Position numbers and translations under genes: made by a program. Positions 1-10,500 of a stretch of DNA of 64,000 nt are shown here, in pieces. Origin of the DNA: Balaenoptera acutorostrata (taxonomy: Eukaryota; Chordata; Mammalia; Artiodactyla; Balaenopteridae); contig NC_080078.1 of NCBI RefSeq assembly GCF_949987535.1, forward strand, positions 23,394,942 through 23,458,941, read 5' to 3'. Every line of letters starts with the position of its first letter. Position 1 is the first letter of the stretch. A model generated the notes under the pieces. That model was not told where the DNA came from, did no database searches, and was given only the letters and a program-made list of their open reading frames with translations.

Positions 1-660
1 CCTGACACACAAGGAGAGCAGAGAGGGAGAAACCAGGGAAGCACAGGGCCTTTGAGGCCACACAGACCTCGTTCCACCACTGGCCAGCTCTGCATCCTTG
101 AGCTGGGCACTAATTTCAGTCAGGGTTCAATGAGAGGAGCCAATCTATAGATATGATGCAGATGTGGATGTAGATGCAGATACTGATAAGGATACAGATA
201 GAGTTAGACTTGGGGGAATCGATGTTCAACAAACATTTAATTTGCACTTTAGTGGGGATGCAAAGATAAAAGTGCTCCTTCACGCAAAGAAACAAAAATA
301 GATACTTATGAAATAATATAACTACTTATAAACTATTTTAAATGCAGTGGTAGAACTGTGCACAGGGTACAATGAGAGCAGTGAAGAGAGTCCCTAACTC
401 ATATGTTGGATCATAAGATTAGAGAAGGTTTCTTGGGGGGAATAGAGGGGATGAGCTTGTCCTTAAAGAATGAATAATTGTGAAGGAGACACTGAACCTG
501 CCAGGACAGAGTAACTCAAAACATAGATGCTGTTGGTGAAGAGTCAGGGCTTCAGATTTATCAGCAAAGAAAATATTCTTTTCATCACACTGACAAACAG
601 GGGAGTCAAAAGTAAAACCTTTTATGGTGAAAATACGTGAATTTGAGATATTAGCACAAT
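1..660. other. Mostly unique DNA with possible L2 relic
   Basis: No gene is visible. Positions about 150-206 are a degenerate GAT-rich simple repeat. From about 215 to 600 the text reads like an antisense L2 LINE (a 'caacaaacattta' start followed by scattered L2-like words), but the match is weak and was judged by eye only. Confidence 0.35.
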
Positions 661-837
661 ATCCAATTAGAGAAGCCTAGCAAGTACAGAGTTTGAAATG
701 AGTATAGTTTGAAATGAGAACACAATTGCAGGTAGATTTGGGAGGCAGAAACAGTCACCTAATTTACTATTTTTCTGGCTGTTCTTTCTCAATCCATTTC
801 CTATTCCCTGCCTATGTATTGAATGCTTATGCCTTTG

Positions 838-938
838 AGTTCTTTCCTTTACTTCTTTTCTTCTTACATTAAGAAAGGAAGGGAGGGAGGGAGGAAGCAA
901 GGAAGGAAGGAAGGAAAGAGAGAAGGAAAAGATATGGG
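838..938. repeat. Adjacent pyrimidine and purine tracts (GGAA-rich)
   Basis: A CT-rich tract (838-866) is followed at once by a GGAA/GGGA-rich tract (871-938). The two are roughly complementary, so the pair could fold into an imperfect hairpin, and the purine tract could form triplex DNA. This is simple-sequence DNA with no sign of coding. Confidence 0.8.
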
Positions 939-939
939 G

Positions 940-1400
940 GGCTGATCAAGAGCAGGTTGGAAGCCACAGGCACCAGCCGAAGCCCATGTCAGTTCCTGAT
1001 GGCTCTCACCTTGGTAACTTCACTGTGGAGGTGAACAAACTCCTGCCAGGAGAGGAGAAACTAAGGAGGAACCGAGGGAGGGGGGCAGCTGTAGGCCTGG
1101 CACTGCCTGACACCAAGGAGGTGAGCCAGGAAATCAGCAGCGATGCGGGGAAGCTACGAATAGCTGCTGTTCCCCACCAGCCTCCACGTCTCCCACCAGA
1201 ATCCAGAAACATGCAGGAAAGAGGATTCTGGGAAATGTAGTTCAGTTTAGACAGTCTTCACATTACAAAGCCACCACAGCCCTTAAAGAAGCTTCTTCTG
1301 TTTTGGGAGCTAAGATGTGAGGAGGGGAGCTGAGCTGTGGTTTCTTTCTTTATGAAATGGAACAAAAATAGCACAAACTATTAAAGGATAATGTTTTTAA
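940..1400. other. Unique GC-richer segment with ZNF143-like site
   Basis: No repeat is recognised. An 84-codon frame (986-1240, +) and an overlapping antisense 68-codon frame exist, but neither resembles a known protein and GC-rich DNA gives such frames by chance. The segment ends at a ZNF143/STAF-like motif, so a regulatory role is at least as likely as a coding one. Confidence 0.4.
1223..1242 (-). promoter_or_regulatory. ZNF143/STAF-like binding motif
   Basis: The plus strand reads 'ggattctgggaaatgtagtt'. Its reverse complement is close to the known ZNF143/SBS pattern (ACTACAATTCCCAGAATGC). The match is seen in the sequence; binding is inference. It lies at the edge of unique, GC-richer DNA. 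Confidence 0.45.
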
Positions 1401-1805
1401 AACAAGTGAAATGTTGACTCATACAAATATAAACACATGTCGAAGATTTTATTTAACTCATTCATTAATGAGAAAACCAGGAATATGTTAGCAATGGTTC
1501 AAAGGAGAAGCCAAAGAACAGATACACATATAGGTAATCAAGATTCCAGGAATAAAGTTTGCTTAATAAATGCAAAACTGGTCAATATCCACAGAACAGT
1601 AGTTAATTGCATTCTACTAGACACAGTTCATTTGCTTTTCTATGGACAAGAATAATTTGCATTATTGGTTTCCTGCAACTTACAAAGTTGTAAAATAGAT
1701 CAAAGACAATGAAAGGCGGAGATAATCCAGAAAAGTGCACTAGCTAGGACGCCCAGTCTTATCTTTTTGCTCATCCCAAGTCTTGCACAATTTTCCTGAC
1801 ACTAA
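1400..1805. other. AT-rich unique DNA
   Basis: No repeat or gene was recognised. One 72-codon frame (1437-1655, +) has no recognisable motif and is treated as chance. Confidence 0.5.
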
Positions 1806-2050
1806 TAATAGGCAACGTTTTTTAAGTGCTTACTAACAGCTCCAAGCAAATGGCAAGTATAACTTGTATAAAGCTACCAACAATGCCTGAAGTTGTATGG
1901 TACTCAGTTCACAAGTGGGAAAACGAAGGTTCAGTGAAGTGGAATAACTCACCCAAGGTCACACAGCTAGTAAACATCAGAGCTGGGATTCAAGCCAGGC
2001 TGTCCCACTCTGGATGTAAACATTTCCCCTTCTCCGACTCCCTAGTCCTC
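1806..2050 (-). repeat. MIR SINE relic
   Basis: Antisense MIR features appear in order: 'ttttaagtgcttact', a 'caagtgggaaaac' block, then 'cacccaaggtcacacagctag' (the MIR core) and 'gctgggattcaagccaggct'. Heavily diverged, as expected for this mammal-wide element. Confidence 0.75.
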
Positions 2051-2809
2051 AATCCACTTTGTAGTGGCACTGGCATGTGGGGAGGGGAAAGTATTTTATC
2101 ACAGACATTGTTTAAAATTTCTGGCCAATGCTTGTTGATAATGAGAAGGAAAAAAGGATGCCCACTTGTCGTTTCAATATTGATTTGAATTCTCTGCTGA
2201 CAGTGACAGCCCTTCCCCTTTCTTCCTGGGGCAGACTGCTCCCATCACCCTTCCCCTTGATAAGTCATCTTCACCTCTGCCCCTATCCTCACCCCCACCC
2301 CTGCCAAGGGTGGCCTTTACAGCTAATCTCCAGCTTTTGTCCTGCTTAAAAGGGGATGCTGAGTGTGGGAGTGGAATTCCTCAGGACACCAGAGGGGCTT
2401 TCGGAGGCTACAAAATGGGAGAAGAAGAGGAGGGAGAGAAGGGGGAAAAGGGGAAAGAAGAGAACACAGGTGGGAAGAGATGAGCCCCCTGTCGGGAAGA
2501 AAATTTGGTGGGCAAAACACAGATGTTTAATAAGGAATCTGGTTGGGTTTCTGCAGAATGGAGTGCAGTGGGAACCACCTTCCCCCCAGCCATGACATCT
2601 CCAGGAAAAAAGGATGAAGAACTCAATCCTTGGCCCCTGGGATCCAGAAAGAACAAAGACAGAGAGGAAGGAGAGAGAGAGGAGGGAAGAAAGAGGGAGG
2701 GAGGGAGCCTGGGTGGCTGTTGAACGAATGACAAATTCTACCAAGAATAATGGTTGGCTGCAGGGAGAAGGTGGGCTGAGAAAGTTTCTCGAAGTCTTGA
2801 AGTAAGATT
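2051..2809. other. Unique DNA with long purine and pyrimidine tracts
   Basis: Contains a pyrimidine-rich run (about 2205-2340) and strong purine runs (2410-2470 and 2640-2705, GAGA/GGGA-rich). Many overlapping small frames exist on both strands but they are low-complexity by-products of these tracts. No gene is supported. Confidence 0.6.
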
Positions 2810-2825
2810 AAGAGGTGGCCATGGA

Positions 2826-3172
2826 CAGGACGGGAATAAAGATGCAGACCTACTAGAGAATGGACTTGAGGACATGGGGAGGGGGAAGGGTAAGCTGGGA
2901 CGAAGTGAGCGAGTGGCATGGACATATATACACTCCCAAATGTAAAATAGATAGCTAGTGGGAAGCAGCCGCATAGCACAGGGAGATCAGCTCAGTGCTT
3001 TGTGACCACCTAGAGGGGTGGGATAGGGAGGGTGGGAGGGAGGGAGATGCAAGAGGGAGGGGATATGGGGATATATGTATATGTATAGCTGATTCACTTT
3101 GTTATAAAGCAGAAACTAACACTCCACTGTAAAGCAATTATATTCCAATAAAGATGTTAAAAAAAAAAAAAA
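2826..3172 (+). mobile_element. LINE-1 3' UTR, 5'-truncated insertion
   Basis: The 3' UTR of a young artiodactyl/cetacean L1 is recognisable: 'ggacttgaggacatgggg', 'agctagtgggaagcagcc', 'gaccacctagaggggtggg', then 'ccaataaagatgtt' and a poly(A) run. The insertion is bracketed by a 16-bp target duplication with one mismatch (2810-2825 and 3173-3188, 'aagaggtggccatgga'), which fixes both ends. It has no coding part. Confidence 0.92.
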
Positions 3173-3241
3173 AAGAGTTGGCCATGGAGAAAGGCAAGCT
3201 GGGGTGGTCAGCTGCCTCAGAGGAAAGTAACTGAGTGTCTA

Positions 3242-3935
3242 TGACACTGAGGCCCCTAAAACTGAGTTTCCCTGCCTTTATAATTAACCTCTCTACCCAA
3301 AACTTTAACCCCTTTCTTGTCCTGCCCCTGGTCCCCTCAGGATTGAGGACTATCCAAAAAAAGGGGGGTGGGGATTGAAACCAAGCAGGACCCTGTGGGG
3401 CCCTCCTTGGTCCAAAAACCCCTCCATGTCCCCCATTTCTTGTTCATAGAAAAAAAGGCTTTAGTCTCAAGGCCTTCCCTGAGTTCCAAAGAAGAGCCTC
3501 AAGCAGTTAATGATGAGGACAAGAGTCACAGGACTCCTAGTTCCCACTGAAGGGAAACAGATAACCATCTGATGCACATCTTTGAGTTGCTCTCATAGGA
3601 ACTAAGACCCCCACCCAGGTGGAGCGCAGTGACCACATGCCAACCACAGGCACGTAGACCACAGACTGGTTGGAACCAGAAGGTTGAGACTCCTGAAACA
3701 TCACCCTGTTACCTCACTACCAGCCAGTCAGAAGAAGGTCCACAGCCGATCACCATCCAACGACCCTCTCCCCTAACAGTCTTTAAAAACTCTCGCCTGA
3801 AAGGCACCGGGGAGCCTGAGCTGCCCATTCTCCTTGCCTGGTGCCCTGCAAATAAACCTTTACTTTCTTGCAAACACCCGCCGTCAGAGTTCGGCTTTCT
3901 GTGCCGCTGGCACCCTGAGCCCTCGCTCGGTAACG
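3242..3935 (+). mobile_element. Solo ERV long terminal repeat (class I-like)
   Basis: A 694-bp block opens with 'tgacactgagg', holds a TATA-like 'ctttaaaaac' near 3781, a polyadenylation signal AATAAA at 3851-3856, and a U5-like end with 'gagttcggctttctgtgcc' and 'ctcgctcggtaac'. It is flanked by a 4-bp direct repeat TCTA (3238-3241 and 3936-3939), as gamma-type retroviruses make. No retroviral gene lies next to it, so it is a solo LTR left by recombination. The final 'ca' has become 'cg'. Confidence 0.78.
3851..3856 (+). promoter_or_regulatory. LTR polyadenylation signal AATAAA
   Basis: A canonical AATAAA in the R region of the solo LTR, about 70 bp after its TATA-like box. Its position supports reading the LTR on the plus strand. 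Confidence 0.6.
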
Positions 3936-4239
3936 TCTAGGGGACACAATAGAAGGGAGGCTTGCCACTGAAAACCTTTTCAAGCCTTTTGAATTTTGAA
4001 CCACGTGGAAACGTTGCCTATCCAAATATAAAAATATACATTTTTTAAGTTGGCCAGGTTAATAATTGTTAGGGAAGAGGATCTCCAAGCATAAATATAT
4101 TCCCTCCTTTGCAAACACTTGGGAGATTCTATTTTCTTTCCTTTCAAGAATCAGAAGGCCAGCGTTTGCTTCCTTCCCAGCCCTGGAAGTAATTCGTTGA
4201 GGGTTTAGTCCTCTCCCTGCCACCTATGTAAGGGCTGCT

Positions 4240-4745
4240 GAATGAAACCATTCCAGTTGAACACTGCACAGCCCCAGGGGCTGCCAACTCCATCAACTGT
4301 AACGTGAATGGGTTGTTCAGTGCCCAACCTGTACAGCCTCAGATGGTGACCCTCTCCTCCTCCCACAGCTTAACCTGCTCCGAGGTATAAAAGTTTCATC
4401 AAATTCAAAGTCCAAAACAGCCTCCACCAAGAGCCTCTTTTCTTTCATCCAAGAGGGAGTTTATGGATGTTGTTTGCTCATTGGTTTTAAAAAGTGCAGA
4501 GGAAGCGAGCGAGGTCTCCTCCCCATGAGCTCACTTCCCCCTGGCCCAGCACTTGAGCCCCTCGCCCTTGCTAATGATCCCTCACCACAAGTGAATCGAC
4601 TCTGCCCACAACAGCTAACAATGAGCCGATGGTGTGTTTGCCTGCTCCGGGTATCCAATTTGAGGAGTGTATTCAGGCTGAGGGAGCTTGCAGCATCCTG
4701 ACCGCTCAGGATGTGAGGCTTTTATGAGGGGGTCAGACAACAGCC
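4240..4745. other. Unique DNA, candidate conserved non-coding element
   Basis: A repeat-free block of balanced base composition with a TATAAAAG at 4386-4393 and several homeobox-like ATTA/TAAT words. Its look (no repeat decay, no simple sequence) fits conserved non-coding DNA, but this cannot be shown without alignment. Overlapping frames on both strands (65, 75 and 124 codons) show no recognised domain. Confidence 0.3.
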
Positions 4746-4899
4746 ACTTCTCCAGAGGCAACTGGGCAAACAGCACATCGTCCTCCTGCCCTGCCTTCTG
4801 TCTCCAGCATAAAAGCCTCAAGAACCAGGTCCAGCCTGAATCTAATGTGTCCCTAAGAAGACTCCTCTTCCTTATAAATATCTGTCCTAGACCCAGGTG

Positions 4900-5190
4900 T
4901 CCACTGTCTGCAGCTCTATCATAGACAGCCATTGTCCCCTGGTGGCCACCAACCACAGAGTAAAGCCCAAACCTCAGCCAAAGGCTCACAGGGTCTGGTC
5001 CTGCCCTCCCTCGTCAGTTCCCCCCCGCCCCCCCACTGAATCAGTTTCAGGTCCACCCGCTCTCTTGCCTCCTGGTCTGATCCTGCCCTCCCTCATCAAT
5101 TCCCCTCCCACTGAATCAGTTTCAGGTCCACACGCTCTCTTGCCTCCTGGCCTGAGCACATGCTGACCCTTAGGCCAAGAATGTCCTTCC
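4900..5190 (+). repeat. L2-like LINE relic with internal tandem duplication
   Basis: L2-like words ('aaacctcagccaaaggctcacagg', broken here by divergence, and 'cctgccctccctc') lead into a direct duplication: 4994-5075 and 5076-5150 are about 80-bp copies sharing 'actgaatcagtttcaggtcc' and 'gctctcttgcctcctgg'. The duplication is certain; the L2 assignment is moderate. Confidence 0.55.
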
Positions 5191-5194
5191 ATGA

Positions 5195-5755
5195 TAGGAG
5201 ATCGGTGCAATAAACTATGGTACGCTCTTACGACAGAATACCATGAAGCCATTAACAACAATGATAGAGAAAAATATTATTAGGTGCCATGGAAAATGTT
5301 ACAATATATTGAGAAAATCCAGTTATGAAAATCATAATAGCAGCTAACATTTATTGAGGATTCACTCTGTTCTACAATTCTAAGCACTTTACACGTATTA
5401 ACTCAATGAATCCTCAAAACAACCTCAGGAAGAGGATACGTTATTATCCACCATTTTACAGATGAGGAGACTGGGGAGAGAGAGTCCCCAGAGAGTTTCC
5501 ATAACACGCCCAAGATTACAGGCCCTGCCCGTGGCAGAGCTGGGATTTGAACCCAGGCCGTTTGTCTTTAGTGTCTACATTCTTAACCACCACACAGCAG
5601 TGTATCAAACAAAAAGCGTTTGTGACCCTGGTTTTATAAAAACAAAGCAAAAAAAGTATACACGTAGTAAGATGGAGAGTTTTAAAGCAACACCTTGATG
5701 TGTACCAGGACGTTCACAGTGGTTACCTCCCGAGAATGAGATTGATGAGGGGCAA
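5195..5755 (+). mobile_element. Old LINE-1 3' end, split by a MIR
   Basis: L1M-type text ('gcaataaactatggtacgctc', 'ataccatgaagcc') ends at about 5337 and resumes at about 5598 ('ggttttataaaaacaaagc', 'cacagtggttacctcc'). Between the parts lies a complete MIR, so the L1 is interrupted. Very diverged, no open frame. Confidence 0.7.
5338..5597 (-). repeat. MIR SINE
   Basis: A well-kept antisense MIR: 'aacatttattgaggattcac', 'taagcactttacacgtatta', 'ttttacagatgaggagactg', 'tgggatttgaacccaggc', 'ttcttaaccaccacac'. It sits inside an old L1. Confidence 0.9.
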
Positions 5756-6080
5756 TGTTGCTGGTGGGCTCCCCGGGAAGCAGCCTCTGAGGTGGAGCTT
5801 AGCAAGAAGCACGTTTATTGAGAAGGACCCTTAGGACCAACACCTTTGGGAGAAAGAGACAGGAAGCAGGAAGAGGGCAGAGAGAGAGCGTGGGCTTTGC
5901 TGCAGGGAGCTCTAGAACCGCCCTTCAGAGTGTCCCAAGTTGGGCTGAGGTAGCCAGACCTTTATGCCTCCCACATTCATCCGTCATTTGATGGTGCTGG
6001 AAGGCTGGCCACTAGCAGCACACCCAGCATCTGGACAACATGTGCTCCCTTAGGAGGGTCTGAAGGGTGCAGTGATTTTA
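5756..6080 (-). repeat. Probable antisense LTR-type repeat
   Basis: 'ccgggaagcagcctctgagg' and 'agcacgtttattgagaag' read as the end of an antisense LTR: on the minus strand the latter gives 'ctcaataaacg', a polyadenylation-signal-like word. Family not identified. Confidence 0.4.
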
Positions 6081-6489
6081 GTTTTCTTCCGTTTGTTTGT
6101 CTATATGGGCTACGATTAATCCATATCACTTGTGCAGCAAGGGAAAGAAGCTACAAGAAGAAAAGAAGTCATCAATCCTCAAACGCATCAAGGCCAGAGG
6201 CAAGCTTGGCTCTGGCTTTAGAAGTAAACAAGGCCCAAGTGGAGGATCACGCCCACGTCAGACAGTAAATAACGCGTGCCTTCTGGGATTGCTTGGGTGT
6301 GAATATTAGTTCAAATACTACGCGTGAATTAACTGGTAGGGTCCTAAATGCAGAGAGTTGCAGAAGCTGACTGGTGCGCAAGAAGGACTTTGACCAAGAG
6401 CCTGGTTGATTATCTGGCCTTAGGGAAGCATGTAGCAGCTGTCTCCTCACCCCAAAATGCCGGGATGGTAAACAATTCCATCGCGGCCA
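6081..6489. other. Unidentified DNA
   Basis: No clear repeat or gene. Frames of 70-125 codons on both strands overlap one another here and carry no recognised domain. Confidence 0.4.
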
Positions 6490-6895
6490 CCAATGAACCA
6501 CACTTTTTGGTTTGTATCCTTGGTTTTGGAATTGGTAATGGGGCTTGCATTGACCAATGGGACCATAGCAAGTATAATGCAAAGAGGTTTAATAAGCATT
6601 GGCACACTGGGCTTACCTTCTTGGAACACTCCTCTTGGAACCCAGCTGCCATGCCGTAAGGAATTCCAGGCTGTCTTCCACGTGGAGGGGTCCTAAAAGG
6701 TGAGACATGTGTTGAGAGAAGCCAGGTACAGAAGAGCCCAGTAGAGCTCCCAGCTGAACACACCACCATGAGTGACCCAATCAACACTATGTAGAGCAGA
6801 ACTGCCCAGTCAATTCACAGAATCATGAGAAATAAGAAATTGTTACTGTTTTAAGCCACTAAATTTGGGCTTAAAAGCAACAGAAAAGTGAAACA
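6490..6895 (+). mobile_element. MLT1-type (ERVL-MaLR) LTR relic
   Basis: The end of the block carries the typical MaLR 3' signature: 'cacagaatcatgagaaataa', then 'ttactgttttaagccactaa'. The upstream boundary is approximate. No internal retroviral sequence. Confidence 0.6.
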
Positions 6896-7121
6896 GCAGG
6901 GCTGGGCTGGAAAAGAGGTCACTGGATAAGTCTGATCGCCCCAGCCTGCCACAGCCTGGCCCAGCCTATAATCCAGGTACTCAATGTCTACTTTCAAACC
7001 AATCCAACCTGCCCGCCTACCACATAGCCATTGACACATAAAGACTCAGACAAGGATACCTCAAGGATATTCAGAACAATATCCTTGAGGTCTCTTTCTG
7101 TGTCCCAGAAAGGCAGCTGAG

Positions 7122-7236
7122 AACATGAGCTCTGGAGTGAGTCTGCCCGAGTTCAAATCCCAGTACCCCTACCTACAAGCTGAGTGATCTCTCCGAGCCT
7201 CAGTCTCCCCCTATGCAAAGTGGGTTCATAATAGTC
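7122..7236 (+). repeat. MIR SINE, 5' part
   Basis: 'gagctctggagtgagtctgc', 'gttcaaatcccagtacccc' and 'ctccgagcctcagtctcccc' follow the MIR order. The element stops where an MLT1 LTR starts and resumes after it. Confidence 0.8.
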
Positions 7237-7689
7237 TGTATTGGGTTGAATAGCATCCCCCTTAAAACTCACATCTGCCCAGAACCTGTGAAGGTGACAT
7301 TGATTGGAAACAGTCTTTGCAGATGTAATCAAGCTAAGATGAAATCATACTGAATTGGGGTGGGCCCTAAGTCTAATATGACTGGTGTCCTTATGAGGAG
7401 AGGGAAACTTGGACACAAAGACATAGACAGAAGGAAGATGGCCATGTGCAGACAGAGGCAGAGATTGGAGTTATGCTGCCACAAGTCAAGGAGTACCAAG
7501 GATTGCTGGCAACTACTAGAAGCTAAGAGAGGCAAGAAAGGATTTTTCCCTGGAGTCTTTGGAGGGAACAGAGCCCTGACAATACCTTGATTTCAGACTT
7601 CTGGTCTCCAGGACTTTGAGATAATAAATTTCTGTTGTTTTAAGCCACCAGTTTGTCATTTGTTCCGGCAGCCCCAGGAAACTAATACA
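7237..7689 (+). mobile_element. MLT1/MST-type MaLR solo LTR inserted in a MIR
   Basis: Starts 'tgtattgggttgaatagcat' and ends 'gaaactaataca', with 'gggtgggccctaagtctaat', 'actggtgtccttatgagg' and 'ttgttttaagccaccagttt' in the expected order. A near-perfect 5-bp target duplication (7232-7236 'tagtc', 7690-7694 'cagtc') gives exact ends. It lies inside a MIR, giving relative age. Confidence 0.92.
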
Positions 7690-7868
7690 CAGTCCTTGCT
7701 GGGTGGTGATTGAATGAGTTAATATAGATAACCTTCTCTAGCAGAACTCTCACTATGGAAACTAAGGAAATAAATAGATTTGGATAGTGGGGGACACCTG
7801 TAAGGTACACTTACTATCACCCAGCACCCAGTAAGTGCTCAAGCAATGGTAACCATTACTATTGTTGG
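7690..7868 (+). repeat. MIR SINE, 3' part
   Basis: Resumes after the LTR with 'ttgaatgagttaatatagat' and ends with 'cacccagtaagtgctcaagc' and 'tggtaaccattactattg', matching the MIR 3' end. Confidence 0.7.
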
Positions 7869-7919
7869 CCAACTCTCCTTCTAATCTTGTCCTGGACAGT
7901 CTCTGAGCTTAGGGCTCCA

Positions 7920-8125
7920 TGTCCTAGATCAGTGATTCTGACTTCAGGGTATTCAAAATCACCTGGAGGAGCTCACTAGAAATACAGCTAATGGGAACCA
8001 CAACTCTAGAGTCTGATTTAATCAATTGGGACTGGACCCACGAATAGTCATTTTTTAAAAGTACCCCAGGAACTACAGAAAAGGATGGCCCATAGACTAT
8101 GCTTCGAGAAATGCTGCCTGAGGAC
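7920..8125 (+). repeat. MER5-type hAT relic
   Basis: Diverged non-autonomous hAT-Charlie element of the MER5 kind, with 'aaaatcacctggaggagctc' and a 'tatgcttcgagaaatgctg' end that corresponds to the 'tttgagaaccactg' terminus. No clean 8-bp target duplication was found. Confidence 0.6.
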
Positions 8126-8349
8126 TCGGGGTATACACCCATTCTCTGGATGTGCTGTTGACTTGTCCTAAGGGATTCCAATGTGGACTCACCCCTCTGG
8201 CTCCAGTCCATCAAAAGTAGAATGTTCTACCCTGGCACTAGCTAGATGCCAGCAGCTTGGCCAAACCTCCACTCCCTGACACCACCCAGACCCTAGGACA
8301 TCGGAATTGCTAACACTTGGGCAAAAGGCTTGAGGCTGCTGAATAATAA

Positions 8350-8590
8350 CTACAAGAACACTTACCATTTATTGAGCATCTACTGTATGCTAGGTTTTTA
8401 CACATATTATCCCTAATTCTCACAATAACTCTGAAAGTTAAGTTTTAGACATTATTATTGTGCATTTGAGCAGACAATCTTTTGTAAATGCAAAGCTGTT
8501 TTTTGTATATACTGTTGGGCTTTGCAGTCATGCAGCCAGTAAGCATGGCTGACCCAAAGTCCACATCTTCTTCTAGGCACCATAATTCCT
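8350..8590 (-). repeat. MIR SINE
   Basis: 'accatttattgagcatctac', 'tattatccctaattctcaca' and 'catgcagccagtaagcatgg' follow the antisense MIR order, with an AT-rich stretch in the middle replacing part of the core. Confidence 0.7.
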
Positions 8591-8649
8591 GCTTACTTGG
8601 TCCCTCTCTCTCCTGCCCTCATCCTCCTAAAACAGAGAATAGCTGGTAG

Positions 8650-9055
8650 TATCAGTCAGGGTAGTTGACAATAGCTGCTATAACAAACATCTCCGAAATC
8701 CCAGTAGCTTAACAAACAAAGGTTCATGTCTTACACACACCACAGTCTGATGAAGGTTGAGAAGCTCTCCTGGGAAGCTCTTTTTCACAGGTCCTGGCTC
8801 ATTGCACAGTATAGTGTCATAATCTTCAAAACGTGGCTTGAACAGTCACTGCCAAAGTCAAAGAGAGATCATGAAAAATTAATAGGGGGGTTTGTGGCCA
8901 AGCCTAGAAGAGGGTCAAATCCCTTTAACCCACTTTCATTGGACAGAATCCAGTCATATGGCCCCAATCTCACTGTATAGGAGGCTGGAAAACACTCTTC
9001 CTGTGTTCCCAGGAAGAGGAAATGAGATGGGTATCTAGCCAGATTAAATCATACC
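8650..9055 (-). repeat. Antisense LTR-type interspersed repeat
   Basis: 'gctgctataacaaacatctc', 'cccagtagcttaacaaacaa' and later 'gacagaatccagtcatatgg', 'gaggctggaaaacactcttc' and 'ttcccaggaagaggaaatg' match in order a mammalian-wide LTR seen again at 20040 and 55670. The exact family name is uncertain. Confidence 0.6.
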
Positions 9056-9084
9056 TTGCGGGGGCTCCCATTTTCTAAGTCATG

Positions 9085-9320
9085 TGCCAGATAGTATAAA
9101 CCATGTGCCAGGCAAATGCTTTACATGCATTTAATCCCCACAACAACACTATTATGTAGGTACTAATATTATTCCCATATATAGTTGAGGAAACAAAGTT
9201 TTGGGGCAGTTAAATGACTTACTCAATGTTAAATAGCTAGTAAGTGTATAAACCGGGATTTGGATCCAGATCTAACTGCAGAGTCCATGCTGTTAACCAC
9301 TACTCTATACTGCCTCCCAT
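9085..9320 (-). repeat. MIR SINE
   Basis: A clear antisense MIR from 'tgtgccaggcaaatgcttta' through 'aatagctagtaagtgtataa' to 'tgttaaccactactctatac'. Confidence 0.9.
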
Positions 9321-9954
9321 TGGCCAATAAAAGAAACTGCACCTGTCTCAGTTAGACTGTCCCAGCAATCAAGTTAGATTCCCAAATCTAACTGTACCCC
9401 ATGGGGAAAAAAATTTTTTTAATTAAAAAAAAAAAAGTAAAACCATTGAAATCAGAGTTAAATTAGGTCCAGTGGGAGGATAGGAAGTTGCAATACACAG
9501 AACACACTCAAGCATAGATCCAAATGAAGAAGAAGAATCCAAGCACATCCCCAGTGAATGCAAATCTATACAAATGAATGTATTTGGCTATGCCAGTCTA
9601 TGTAAATAACAATGTCCTGAAAAGCAAAAGCGGGTGGGGGTCAGCTTTTCAGAAGGCAGTGCCCCTGCTCTTGTCCTCTCTTGGTATAAGGGTCACCACT
9701 GGGCAAAAGGGATAAACCTCCATATTGAATACTGTAAAGAAAAGATATACCAGGGGTGACATCCAGACCTTTGCAGGAGTTCTGATACCTGAGAGGAGGG
9801 AGGCCCAGCTTATCCAGCTCCCAGTGAACTGCCACATTCAATAAATTAGTAAAAATCAGTAAGGAAAAATCCTCTTTGCAAACAAGTGTCCATTTTCTTG
9901 TCCCAAAGGTAAATCAGCAAAAGCTGAATTGGAAATCTATCCTTCCAATGCAAT
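9321..9954. other. Unidentified DNA with A/T run
   Basis: Positions 9405-9436 are an A/T homopolymer run. The rest shows no repeat or gene that can be named. Two overlapping 62-66 codon minus-strand frames at 9641-9841 are not supported. Confidence 0.45.
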
Positions 9955-10135
9955 CATAGTCAAACTTTGGTGTGCATTAGAATCACCAAGGGCCCTTACT
10001 TAATGTGCACATCTCTGTGCCAGTCCTCAAGACCTCCTGAGTCAGGCAGGCTGGAAATCTGCACTTTTAAAACACATCCCTGATGATTCTGAATCAGGAA
10101 GCACCTGGATCACCCTTTTAGAAAGCTGCCACTTA
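9955..10135 (+). repeat. MER5-type hAT relic
   Basis: 'caaactttggtgtgcattag' and 'aatcaccaagggcccttact' open a MER5A-like element; 'ctggaaatctgcacttttaa' is its middle. Confidence 0.8.
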
Positions 10136-10139
10136 AAAA

Positions 10140-10375
10140 ACACAGGTTTCAGAGCAGATAGACCTGGATTTGTGTCTCAGCCTGACATTTACTAGCTGTG
10201 GGACCTTGGCTAGTCGAAAAGGTGTCATAGCCCCAGTACCCTCATTTGTAAAATGGGTCTAATTTTATTCTCCCTTTCAAAGGATTGCTGTGAGGACTAA
10301 ATGAGATAATTCATTTAAAAGGTTTGGCGCAATGCCTGACACACAGTAAAAACTCAGTAAATATTTGGTATAATT
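10140..10375 (+). repeat. MIR SINE
   Basis: Sense MIR: 'tttactagctgtgggacctt', 'ctcatttgtaaaatgggtct', 'attgctgtgaggactaaatg', 'tgcctgacacacagtaaaaa'. Confidence 0.9.
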
Positions 10376-10500
10376 ACGATGATCATTCCCTGATAAAAGG
10401 CGAGAACTAGAGTCTCCTTCACCCAGTGTCCAGGTTGATTCATGAGATAAAGAGTTGTACCATTACTGGGTGAATAAACCTTTACCTTCCCTTCCGCCTC

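Noticed and set aside
3242..3935. A complete endogenous retrovirus
   Set aside because: Only one LTR exists, flanked by its own target duplication; no gag, pol or env remains are adjacent.
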